DNA from: Hydractinia symbiolongicarpus
Taxonomy: Eukaryota > Cnidaria > Hydrozoa > Anthoathecata > Hydractiniidae
DNA length: 64,000 bases
Assembly (NCBI RefSeq): GCF_029227915.1
Contig: NC_079881.1
Location: forward strand, 3,224,001 to 3,288,000
Reading direction: 5' to 3'
Each line of letters begins with the position of its first letter. Position 1 is the stretch's first letter. Both the position numbers and the translations under genes were made by a program. The notes beneath the pieces were generated by a model. It saw nothing but the letters and a program-made list of their open reading frames with translations. It did no database searches and had not been told where the DNA came from. This document shows, piece after piece, positions 51,045-62,130 of the stretch.

Positions 51045-52640
51045 TTGTAACTCAAAGCGATTGATACTGTTAGAAAGTCATTGAAATGTTGTTTTTGAAA
51101 CTGTCTGTAATTTTTCAGCGTGCGATAACGGCTACGATTGGTCCCACAGTACAAAATGACTTATTTATCTAAACTTTTAAATACACCGCTAACACAGCGC
51201 CCAGTGTAATCGCTGAGTTCCAGCAATCATGTCAAATTAAGAAGAATGTTTTTTCTTGGAGTCCAATCGGCTCACTTATCACATTAATAAGGTCAAAGTC
51301 CAACATCAGTTTAATTAAGTCCCACAGTCAATCGTTTCACTGTTAAAAGCGATACAACCTAGTAATATCGGAAAAATATCACTATATACATTTTGGTACG
51401 AATTTGTGACGCAACCGTTGTAACTCAAAAGAATTGATACTGTTAGAAAGTCAACGAAATGTAGTTTTTGAAACTGTCTCTATTTGTTCAGCGCGCCCTA
51501 ATGGCTACGATTGGTCCCACAGTACAAAATGACTTATTTATATAAATTTTTAAATAAATCGCTAACACAGCGCCAGTGTAATCGCTGAGTTCCAGCAATC
51601 ATATCAAACTAAGAAGAAGGTTTTTTCTTGGAGTCCAATCGGCTCACTGATCACATTTATAAGGTCAAGTCCAAAATCAGTTCAATTAAGTCCCACAGTC
51701 AATCGTTTCACTGTTAAAAGCGATGCAACCTAGTAATATCAGAAAATCATCGCTAAATACATGTTGGTACGAATTTGTGACGCAACCGTTGTAACTCAAA
51801 AGAATTGATACTGTTAGAAAGTCAACGAAATGTAGTTTTTGAAACTGTCTCTATTTGTTCAGCGCGCCCTAATGGCTACGATTGGTCCCACAGTACAAAA
51901 TGACTTTTTTATATAAATTTTTAAATAAATCGCTAACACAGCGCCAGTGTAATCGCTGAGTTCCAGCAATCATATCAAATTAAGAAGAAGGTTTTTTCTT
52001 CGAGTCCAATCGGCTCACTGATCACATTTATAAGGTCAAAGTCCAAAATCAGTTCAATTAAGTCCCACAGTCAATCGTTTCACTGTTAAAAGCGATGCAA
52101 CCTAGTAATATCAGAAAATCATCGCTAAATACATGTTGGTACGAATATGTGACGCAACCGTTGTAACTTAAAAGGATTGATACTGTTAAAAAGTCAAAGA
52201 GATGTAGTTTTTGAAACTGTCTCTATTTGTTCAGCACGCCCTAACCGCTACGATTGGTCCCACATTACAAAATGACTTATTTATATAAATTTTTAAATAA
52301 ACCGCTAACACAGCGCCCAGTGTAATCGCTGAGTTCCAGCAATCATGTCAAATTAAAAAGAATGTTTTTTCTTGGAGTCCAATCGGCTGACTTATCACAT
52401 TCATCAGGTCACAGTCCAAAATCAATTCAACTAAGTCCCACAGTCACTCGTTCCACTGTTAAAAACGATGCAACCTAGTAATATCGCAAAAATATTACTA
52501 AATACATGTTTGTACGAACATGTGACGCAAACATTGTAACTCAAAGCGATTGATACTGTTAGAAAGTCATTGAAATGTTGTTTTTGAAACTGTCTGTAAT
52601 TTTTCAGCGCGCGATAACGGCTATGATTGGTCCCACAGTA
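50856..52640 (+). repeat. 1785-bp duplicated segment, left copy
   Basis: From catgtcaaattagaag at 50856 to about 52640 the sequence aligns with 53362-55146 at a constant offset of 2506. It includes the anchors 51045, 51418, 51789, 52161 and 52534. The left copy has caaacattg near 52527 where the right copy has caaatattg near 55033. 52641-52906 follows with one further monomer of the same series. Confidence 0.9.
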
Positions 52641-52906
52641 CAAAATGACTTATTTATCTAAACTTTTAAATACACCGCTAACACAGCGCCCAGTGTAATC
52701 GCTGAGTTCCAGCAATCATGTCAAATTAAGAAGAATGTTTTTTCTTGGAGTCCAATCGGCTCACTTATCACATTAATAAGGACAAAGTCCAACATCAGTT
52801 TAATTAAGTCCCACAGTCAATCGTTTCACTGTTAAAAGCGATACAACCTAGTAATATCGGAAAAATATCACTATATACATTTTGGTACGAATTTGTGACG
52901 CAACCG

Positions 52907-53203
52907 TTGTAACTCAAAAGAATTGATAATTTAGAAAGTCAACGAAATGTAGTTTTTGAAACTGTCTTTATTTGTTCAACGCGCGATAACGGCTAGGGTT
53001 TGTCCCACAGTAATCATGTCAAATTAGAAGAATGTTATTTCCTGGAGTTCAATTGCCTCACTTATAACATTTATCAGCTCACAGTCCACAATCAATTCAA
53101 CTACGACCCACAGTCAATCTTTTCACTGGTGAAAGCGATACCACTTAGTAATATCGGAAAAACATCACTAAATACATGTTGGTACGAATATGTGACGCAA
53201 CCA
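52907..53203 (+). repeat. Truncated monomer, 297 bp (about 74-bp deletion)
   Basis: The sequence cccacagtaatcatgtcaaa (52999-53018) joins the block normally ending cagtaaaaaatgac directly to aatcatgtcaaa. This omits the A/T core, the hairpin and the gctgagttcc block. The join has a two-base overlap (aa). A further 2-bp loss is gataatttagaaag near 52925 (usual gatactgttagaaag). It is the shortest monomer in the window. The short forward open frame at 53000-53209 is created by this deletion and is not taken as a gene. Confidence 0.93.
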
Positions 53204-53550
53204 TTGTAACTCAAACGGATTCATACTGTTAGAAAGTCAATAAAATGTAGTTTTTGAAACTTTCTCTATTTTTTCAGCGCGCGATAACGGCTAGGATTGG
53301 TCCCACAGTAAAAAATTACTTACTTCTCTAAATTTTTTAAAGAATGCGGTACCACAGCGCCCATGTCAAATTAGAAGAATGTTATTTCCTGGAGTTCAAT
53401 TGGCTCACTTATCACCATTATCAGGTCACAGTCCAAAATCAATTCAATCAAGTCCCACAGTCAATCGTTCCACTGTTAAAAGCGATGCAACCTAGTAATA
53501 TCGGAAAAATATTACTAAATACATGTTTGTACGAACATGTGACGCAAACA
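53204..53550 (+). repeat. Truncated monomer, 347 bp (26-bp deletion at a duplication edge)
   Basis: The left part is the KpnI-bearing class (aatgcggtaccacagcg). At 53361-53362 it joins gcgccc directly to catgtcaaattagaag, losing the 26 bases that normally hold agtgtaatcgctgag and the following cagcaat block. The point of loss is exactly the left edge of the 53362-55146 duplicated segment, so deletion and duplication were probably one event. Only one base of overlap is visible, which favours end joining over homologous exchange. Confidence 0.92.
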
Positions 53551-55146
53551 TTGTAACTCAAAGCGATTGATACTGTTAGAAAGTCATTGAAATGTTGTTT
53601 TTGAAACTGTCTGTAATTTTTCAGCGCGCCCTAATGGCTACGATTGGTCCCACAGTACAAAATGACTTATTTATCTAAACTTTTAAATACACCGCTAACA
53701 CAGCACCCAGTGTAATCGCTGAGTTCCAGCAATCATGTCAAATTAAGAAGAATGTTTTTTCTTGGAGTCCAATCGGCTCACTTATCACATTAATAAGGTC
53801 AAAGTCCAACATCAGTTTAATTAAGTCCCACAGTCAATCGTTTCACTGTTAAAAGCGATACAACCTAGTAATATCGGAAAAATATCACTATATACATTTT
53901 GGTACGAATTTGTGACGCAACCGTTGTAACTCAAAAGAATTGATACTGTTAGAAAGTCAACGAAATGTAGTTTTTGAAACTGTCTCTATTTGTTCAGCGC
54001 GCCCTAATGGCTACGATTGGTCCCACAGTACAAAATGACTTATTTATATAAATTTTTAAATAAATCGCTAACACAGCGCCAGTGTAATCGCTGAGTTCCA
54101 GCAATCATATCAAACTAAGAAGAAGGTTTTTTCTTGGAGTCCAATCGGCTCACTGATCACATTTATAAGGTGAAGTCCAAAATCAGTTCAATTAAGTCCC
54201 ACAGTCAATCGTTTCACTGTTAAAAGCGATGCAACCTAGTAATATCAGAAAATCATCGCTAAATACATGTTGGTACGAATTTGTGACGCAACCGTTGTAA
54301 CTCAAAAGAATTGATACTGTTAGAAAGTCAACGAAATGTAGTTTTTGAAACTGTCTCTATTTGTTCAGCGCGCCCTAATGGCTACGATTGGTCCCACAGT
54401 ACAAAATGACTTTTTTATATAAATTTTTAAATAAATCGCTAACACAGCGCCAGTGTAATCGCTGAGTTCCAGCAATCATATCAAATTAAGAAGAAGGTTT
54501 TTTCTTCGATTCCAATCGGCTCACTGATCACATTTATAAGGTCAAAGTCCAAAATCAGTTCAATTAAGTCCCACAGTCAATCGTTTCACTGTTAAAAGCG
54601 ATGCAACCTAGTAATATCAGAAAATCATCGCTAAATACATGTTGGTACGAATATGTGACGCAACCGTTGTAACTTAAAAGGATTGATACTGTTAAAAAGT
54701 CAACGAGATGTAGTTTTTGAAACTGTCTCTATTTGTTCAGCACGCCCTAACCGCTACGATTGGTCCCACATTACAAAATGACTTATTTATATAAATTTTT
54801 AAATAAACCGCTAACACAGCGCCCAGTGTAATCGCTGAGTTCCAGCAATCATGTCAAATTAAAAAGAATGTTTTTTCTTGGAGTCCAATCGGCTCACTTA
54901 TCACATTCATCAGGTCACAGTCCAAAATCAATTCAACTAAGTCCCACAGTCACTCGTTCCACTGTTAAAAACGATGCAACCTAGTAATATCGCAAAAATA
55001 TTACTAAATACATGTTTGTACGAACATGTGACGCAAATATTGTAACTCAAAGCGATTGATACTGTTAGAAAGTCATTGAAATGTTGTTTTTGAAACTGTC
55101 TGTAATTTTTCAGCGCGCGATAACGGCTATGATTAGTCCCACAGTA
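53362..55146 (+). repeat. 1785-bp duplicated segment, right copy
   Basis: It aligns with 50856-52640. The right edge is at about 55146, where gattagtcccacag is followed by taaaaaatgac and the ataaaccgctaccac type instead of tacaaaatgac and tacaccgctaacac. It contains two of the eleven acatgtttgtacgaacatgt dyads. It is the last sequence of the core type; everything further right belongs to other monomer classes. Confidence 0.9.
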
Positions 55147-55412
55147 AAAAATGACTTATTTATCTAAATTTTTAAATAAACCGCTACCACAGCGCCCACT
55201 GTAATCGCTGAGTTACAGCAATCATTTCAAATTAAGAAGAATGTTATTTCTTGGAGTCCAATTGGCTCACTTATAACATTAATCAGCTCACAGTCCACAA
55301 TCAATTCAACTAAGACCCACAGTCAATCGTTTCACTGTTAAAAGCGATACCACCTAGTAATATCGGAAAAATATCACTAAATACATGTTGGTACAAATAT
55401 GTGACGCAACCA

Positions 55413-56904
55413 TTGTAACTCAAACGGATTGATACTGTTAGAAAGTCAATGATATGTAGTTTTTAAAACTTTCTCTATTTCTTCAACGCGCGATAACGGC
55501 TAGGATTGGTCTTACAGTAAAAAATGACTTATTTCTCTAAATTTTTGAATAAAGCGCTACCACAGCGCCCAGTGTAATTGCTGAGTTCCGGCAATCATGT
55601 CAAATTAGAAGAATGTTATTTCCTGGAGTTCAATTGCCTCACTTATAACATTTATCAGCTCACAGTCCACAATCAATTCAACTAAGACCCACAGTCAATC
55701 TTTTCACTGGTGAAAGCGATACCACCTAGTAATATCGGAAAAACATCACTAAATACGTGTTGGTACGAATATGTGACGCAACCATTGTAACTCAAACGGA
55801 GTGATACTGTTACAAAGTCAATAAAATGTAGTTTTTGAAACTTTCTCTATTTCTTCAGCGCGCGATAACGGCTAGGATTGGTCCCACAGTAAAAAATTAC
55901 TTACTTCTCTAAATTTTTTAAAGAATGCGGTACCACAGCGCCCAGTGTAATCGCTGAGTTCCAGCAATCACGTCAAATTAAGAAGAATGTTTTTTCTTGG
56001 AGTCCAATCGGCTCACTTATCACATTGATAAGGTCAAAGTCCAACATCAGTTCAATTAAGTCCCACAGTCAATCGTTTCACTGTTAAAAGCGATACCACC
56101 AAGTAATATCGGAAAAATATCACTAAATACATGTTGGTACAAATATGTGACGCAACCATTGTAACTCAAACGGATTGATACTGTTAGAAAGTCAATGAAA
56201 TGTAGTTTTTAAAACTTTCTCTATTTCTTCAACGCGCGATAACGGCTAGGATTGGTCTTACAGTAAAAAATGACTTATTTCTCTAAATTTTTGAATAAAG
56301 CGCTACCACAGCGCCCAGTGTAATCGCTGAGTTCCGGCAATCATGTCAAATTAGAAGAATGTTATTTCCTGGAGTTCAATTGCCTCACTTATAACATTTA
56401 TCAGCTCACAGTCCACAATCAATTCAACTAAGACCCACAGTCAATCTTTTCACTGGTGAAAGCGATACCACCTAGTAATATCGGAAAAACTTCACTAAAT
56501 ACATGTTGGTACGAATATGTGACGCAACCATTGTAACTCAAACGGATTGATACTGTTACAAAGTCAATAAAATGTAGTTTTTGAAACTTTCTCTATTTCT
56601 TCAGCGCGCGATAACGGCTAGGATTGGTCCCACAGTAAAAAATTACTTACTTCTCTAAATTTTTTAAAGAATGCGGTACCACAGCGCCCAGTGTAATCGC
56701 TGAGTTCCAGCAATCATGTCAAATTAAGAAGAATGTTTTTTCTTGGAGTCCAATCGGCTCACTTATCACATTCATCAGGTCACAGTCCAAAATCAATTAC
56801 ACTAAGTCCCACAGTCAATCGTTCCACTGTTAAAAGCGATGCAACCTAGTAATATCAGAAAATTATCGCTAAATACATGTTGGTACGAATATGTGACCCT
56901 ACCG
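55413..56904 (+). repeat. 746-bp dimer HOR, two copies
   Basis: 55413-56158 and 56159-56904 share ttcaacgcgcgataacgg, ttggtcttacagtaaaaa, tctaaatttttgaataaag, actggtgaaagcgatacc, ttacaaagtcaataaaatg and the KpnI-bearing gaatgcggtaccac. Similarity fades in the right part of the second monomer: 55785 onward has attgataaggtcaaagtcc, whereas 56531 onward has cattcatcaggtcacagtc. A diverged copy of the first monomer sits at 63621-63992. Confidence 0.88.
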
Positions 56905-58396
56905 TTGTAACTCAAACGAACTGACACCGTTAGAGGGACAATGAAATGTAGTTTTTGAAATTATCTCTATTTCTTCAGCGCGCGCTAACGGCTAGGATTG
57001 GTCCCGTAGTAAAAAATGACTTACTTATCTAATATTTTTAAATAAAGGACTACCACAGCGCCTCGCGTAATTGCTGAGTTCCAGCATTCATATCAAATTA
57101 AGAAAAATTTTATTTCTTGGAGTCCAATCGGCTCACTTATCACATTCATCAGGTCACAGTCCAAAATCAATTCAACTAAGTCCCACAGTCAATCGTTCAA
57201 CTGTTAAAAGTGATACCACCTAGTAATATCGGGAAAATATCACTAAATACATGTTGGTACGAATATGTGACGCAACCATTGTAACTCAAACGGATTGGTA
57301 CTGTTAGAAAGTCAATGAAACGTTGTTTTTGAAACTCTCTCTATTTCTTCAGCGCGCGATAACGGCTAGGATTGGTCCCACAGTAAAAAATGACTTATTT
57401 CTCTAAATTTTTAAATGAAGCGCTACCACAGCGCCCAGTTTTATCGTTGAGTTCCAGCAATCATGTCAAATTAGAGGAATGTTTTTTCATGGAGTTCAAT
57501 TCTCTCAATTATCACATTCAAAAGGTCAAAGTCCAAAATCAGTTGAATTAAATCCCACAGTCAATCGTTTCACTGTTAAAAGCGATGCAACCTAGTAATA
57601 TCAGAAAATTATCGCTAAATACATGTTGGTACGAATATGTGACCCTACCGTTGTAACTCAAACGAACTGACACCGTTAGAGGGACAATGAAATGTAGTTT
57701 TTGAAATTATCTCTATTTCTTCAGCGCGCGCTAACGGCTAGGATTGGTCCCGTAGTAAAAAATGACTTACTTATCTAATATTTTTAAATAAAGGACTACC
57801 ACAGCGCCTCGCGTAATTGCTGAGTTCCAGCATTCATATCAAATTAAGAAAAATTTTATTTCTTGGAGTCCAATCGGCTCACTTATCACATTAATCAAGT
57901 CACAGTCCAAAATCAATTCAACTAAGTCCCACAGTCAATCGTTCCATTGTTAAAAGTGATACCACCTAGTAATATCGGGAAAATATCACTAAATACATGT
58001 TGGTACGAATATGTGACGCAACCATTGTAACTCAAACGGATTGGTACTGTTAGAAAGTCAATGAAACGTTGTTTTTGAAACTCTCTCTATTTCTTCAGCG
58101 CGCGATAACGGCTAGGATTGGTCCCACAGTAAAAAATGACTTATTTCTCTAAATTTTTAAATGAAGCGCTACCACAGCGCCCAGTTTTATCGTTGAGTTC
58201 CAGCAATCATGTCAAATTAGAGGAATGTTATTTCCTGGAGTTCAATTCTCTCAATTATCACATTCAAAAGGTCAAAGTCCAAAATCAGTTGAATTAAATC
58301 CCACAGTCAATCGTTTCACTGTTAAAAGCGATGCAACCTAGTAATATCAGAAAATTATGGCTAAATACATGTTGGTACGAATATGTGACACAACCG
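56905..58396 (+). repeat. 746-bp dimer HOR, two copies (young)
   Basis: Units are 56905-57650 and 57651-58396. The first monomer has ttagagggacaatgaaatg, aattatctctatttc and cccgtagtaaaaaatg. The second has ggattggtactg, gaaacgttgtttttg and cagttgaattaaatcccac. The two units differ at only a few positions seen, for example cattcatcaggtc against cattaatcaagtc. The same pair recurs at 60639-62130 (offset 3734). Confidence 0.92.
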
Positions 58397-59144
58397 TTGT
58401 AACTGAAGCGGATTGATACCGTTAGAAGATCAATGAAATGCAGTTTTTGAAACTGTCGCAACTTCTTCAGTGCGCGATAACGGCTAGGATTGGTCCCACA
58501 GTAAAAAATGACTTACTTATCTAATATTTTTAAATAAAGGACTACCACAGCGCCTCGCGTAATTGCTGAGTTCCAGCATTCATATCAAATTAAGAAAAAT
58601 GTTTTTTCTTGGAGTCCAATCGGCTCACTTATCACATTCATCAGGTCACAGTCCAAAATCAGTTGAATTAAATCCCACAGTCAATCGTTTCACTGTTAAA
58701 AGCGATGCAACCTAGTAATATCAGAAAATTATGGCTAAATACATGTTGGTACGAATATGTGACACAACCGTTGTAACTGAAGCGGATTGATACCGTTAGA
58801 AGATCAATGAAATGCAGTTTTTGAAACTGTCGCAACTTCTTCAGTGCGCGATAACGGCTAGGATTGGTCCCACAGTAAAAAATGACTTACTTATCTAATA
58901 TTTTTAAATAAAGGACTACCACAGCGCCTCGCGTAATTGCTGAGTTCCAGCATTCATATCAAATTAAGAAAAATGTTTTTTCTTGGAGTCCAATCGGCTC
59001 ACTTATCACATTCATCAGGTCACAGTCCAAAATCAGTTGAATTAAATCCCACAGTCAATCGTTTCACTGTTAAAAGCGATGCAACCTAGTAATATCAGAA
59101 AATTATGGCTAAATACATGTTGGTACGAATATGTGACGCAACCA
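58397..59144 (+). repeat. Two essentially identical 374-bp monomers in tandem
   Basis: 58397-58770 and 58771-59144 are identical by eye except at the last bases before the next anchor (gacacaaccg against gacgcaacca). Each carries gaagcggattgataccg, gtcgcaacttcttcagtg, gactaccacagcgcctcgcg, cagttgaattaaatcccac and aattatggctaaatac. A third copy is at 59517-59890, with tcaattgtttcac as a private change. The repeats are therefore very recent. Confidence 0.94.
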
Positions 59145-59890
59145 TTGTAACTCAAACGGATTGGTACTGTTAGAAAGTCAATGAAACGTTGTTTTTGAAA
59201 CTCTCTCTATTTCTTCAGCGCGCGATAACGGCTAGGATTGGTCCCACAGTAAAAAATGACTTATTTCTCTAAATTTTTAAATGAAGCGCTACCACAGCGC
59301 CCAGTTTTATCGTTGAGTTCCAGCAATCATGTCAAATTAGAGGAATGTTATTTCCTGGAGTTCAATTCTCTCAATTATCACATTCAAAAGGTCAAAGTCC
59401 AAAATCAGTTGAATTAAATCCCACAGTCAATCGTTTCACTGTTAAAAGCGATGCAACCTAGTAATATCAGAAAATTATGGCTAAATACATGTTGGTACGA
59501 ATATGTGACACAACCGTTGTAACTGAAGCGGATTGATACCGTTAGAAGATCAATGAAATGCAGTTTTTGAAACTGTCGCAACTTCTTCAGTGCGCGATAA
59601 CGGCTAGGATTGGTCCCACAGTAAAAAATGACTTACTTATCTAATATTTTTAAATAAAGGACTACCACAGCGCCTCGCGTAATTGCTGAGTTCCAGCATT
59701 CATATCAAATTAAGAAAAATGTTTTTTCTTGGAGTCCAATCGGCTCACTTATCACATTCATCAGGTCACAGTCCAAAATCAGTTGAATTAAATCCCACAG
59801 TCAATTGTTTCACTGTTAAAAGCGATGCAACCTAGTAATATCAGAAAATTATGGCTAAATACATGTTGGTACGAATATGTGACGCAACCA
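59145..59890 (+). repeat. Dimer copy (partner 58025-58770)
   Basis: The first monomer (59145-59516) repeats 58025-58396 and the second (59517-59890) repeats 58397-58770, at offset 1120, which is three monomers. With the preceding pair this shows successive one- and two-monomer duplications at one spot. Confidence 0.9.
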
Positions 59891-60638
59891 TTGTAACTCA
59901 AACGGATTGGTACTGTTAGAAAGTCAATGAAACGTTGTTTTTGAAACTTTCTCTATTTCTTCACCGCGCGATAACGGCTAGGATTGGTCCCACAGTAAAA
60001 AATTACTTACTTCTCTAAATTTTTTAAAGAATGCGGTACCACAGCGCCCAGTGTAATCGCTGAGTTCCAGCAATCATGTCAAATTAAGAAGAATGTTTTT
60101 TCTTGGAGTCCAATCGGCTCACTTATCACATTCATCAGGTCACAGTCCAAAATCAATTACACTAAGTCCCACAGTCAATCGTTCCACTGTTAAAAGCGAT
60201 GCAACCTAGTAATATCAGAAAATTATCGCTAAATACATGTTGGTACGAATATGTGACCCTACCGTTGTAACTCAAACGAACTGACACCGTTAGAGGGACA
60301 ATGAAATGTAGTTTTTGAAACTTTCTCTATTTCTTCAGCGCGCGATAACGGCTAGGATTGGTCCCACAGTAAAAAATTACTTACTTCTCTAACTTTTTTA
60401 AAGAATGCGGTACCACAGCGTCCAGTGTAATCGCTGAGTTCCAGCAATCATGTCAAATTAAGAAGAATGTTTTTTCTTGGAGTCCAATCGGCTCACTTAT
60501 CACATTCATCAGGTCACAGTCAAAAATCAATTACACTAAGTCCCACAGTCAATCGTTCCACTGTTAAAAGCGATGCAACCTAGTAATATCAGAAAATTAT
60601 CGCTAAATACATGTTGGTACGAATATGTGACCCTACCG
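59891..60638 (+). repeat. Two KpnI-class monomers; the second is a hybrid
   Basis: Both monomers have aattacttacttctcta, gaatgcggtaccac and aatcaattacactaagtcc, and match 56531-56904. Monomer 60265-60638 starts with ttagagggacaatgaaatg (56905 type) before switching to actttctctatttcttcag and the KpnI class, so it is an exchange product. The two GGTACC sites are 374 bp apart. Confidence 0.87.
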
Positions 60639-62130
60639 TTGTAACTCAAACGAACTGACACCGTTAGAGGGACAATGAAATGTAGTTTTTGAAATTATCT
60701 CTATTTCTTCAGCGCGCGCTAACGGCTAGGATTGGTCCCGTAGTAAAAAATGACTTACTTATCTAATATTTTTAAATAAAGGACTACCACAGCGCCTCGC
60801 GTAATTGCTGAGTTCCAGCATTCATATCAAATTAAGAAAAATTTTATTTCTTGGAGTCCAATCGGCTCACTTATCACATTCATCAGGTCACAGTCCAAAA
60901 TCAATTCAACTAAGTCCCACAGTCAATCGTTCAACTGTTAAAAGTGATACCACCTAGTAATATCGGGAAAATATCACTAAATACATGTTGGTACGAATAT
61001 GTGACGCAACCATTGTAACTCAAACGGATTGGTACTGTTAGAAAGTCAATGAAACGTTGTTTTTGAAACTCTCTCTATTTCTTCAGCGCGCGATAACGGC
61101 TAGGATTGGTCCCACAGTAAAAAATGACTTATTTCTCTAAATTTTTAAATGAAGCGCTACCACAGCGCCCAGTTTTATCGTTGAGTTCCAGCAATCATGT
61201 CAAATTAGAGGAATGTTATTTCCTGGAGTTCAATTCTCTCAATTATCACATTCAAAAGGTCAAAGTCCAAAATCAGTTGAATTAAATCCCACAGTCAATC
61301 GTTTCACTGTTAAAAGCGATGCAACCTAGTAATATCAGAAAATTATCGCTAAATACATGTTGGTACGAATATGTGACCCTACCGTTGTAACTCAAACGAA
61401 CTGACACCGTTAGAGGGACAATGAAATGTAGTTTTTGAAATTATCTCTATTTCTTCAGCGCGCGCTAACGGCTAGGATTGGTCCCGTAGTAAAAAATGAC
61501 TTACTTATCTAATATTTTTAAATAAAGGACTACCACAGCGCCTCGCGTAATTGCTGAGTTCCAGCATTCATATCAAATTAAGAAAAATTTTATTTCTTGG
61601 AGTCCAATCGGCTCACTTATCACATTCATCAGGTCACAGTCCAAAATCAATTCAACTAAGTCCCACAGTCAATCGTTCCACTGTTAAAAGTGATACCACC
61701 TAGTAATATCGGGAAAATATCACTAAATACATGTTGGTACGAATATGTGACGCAACCATTGTAACTCAAACGGATTGGTACTGTTAGAAAGTCAATGAAA
61801 CGTTGTTTTTGAAACTCTCTCTATTTCTTCAGCGCACGATAACGGCTAGGATTGGTCCCACAGTAAAAAATGACTTATTTCTCTAAATTTTTAAATGAAG
61901 CGCTACCACAGCGCCCAGTTTTATCGTTGAGTTCCAGCAATCATGTCAAATTAGAGGAATGTTATTTCCTGGAGTTCAATTCTCTCAATTATCACATTCA
62001 AAAGGTCAAAGTCCAAAATCAGTTGAATTAAATCCCACAGTCAATCGTTTCACTGTTAAAAGCGATGCAACCTAGTAATATCAGAAAATTATGGCTAAAT
62101 ACATGTTGGTACGAATATGTGACACAACCG
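60639..62130 (+). repeat. 746-bp dimer HOR, third and fourth copies
   Basis: 60639-61384 and 61385-62130 match 56905-57650 and 57651-58396 at offset 3734 (ten monomers), with nearly no differences seen. One private change is cagcgcacgataacgg near 61831. The dimers therefore belong to a larger ten-monomer duplication that starts within the KpnI-class monomer on the left. Confidence 0.92.

Noticed and set aside
53000-53556. Forward open frames of about 70 codons at 53000-53209 and 53344-53556
   Set aside because: Both exist only because deletions in two truncated monomers removed in-frame stops; the translated sequence is satellite.
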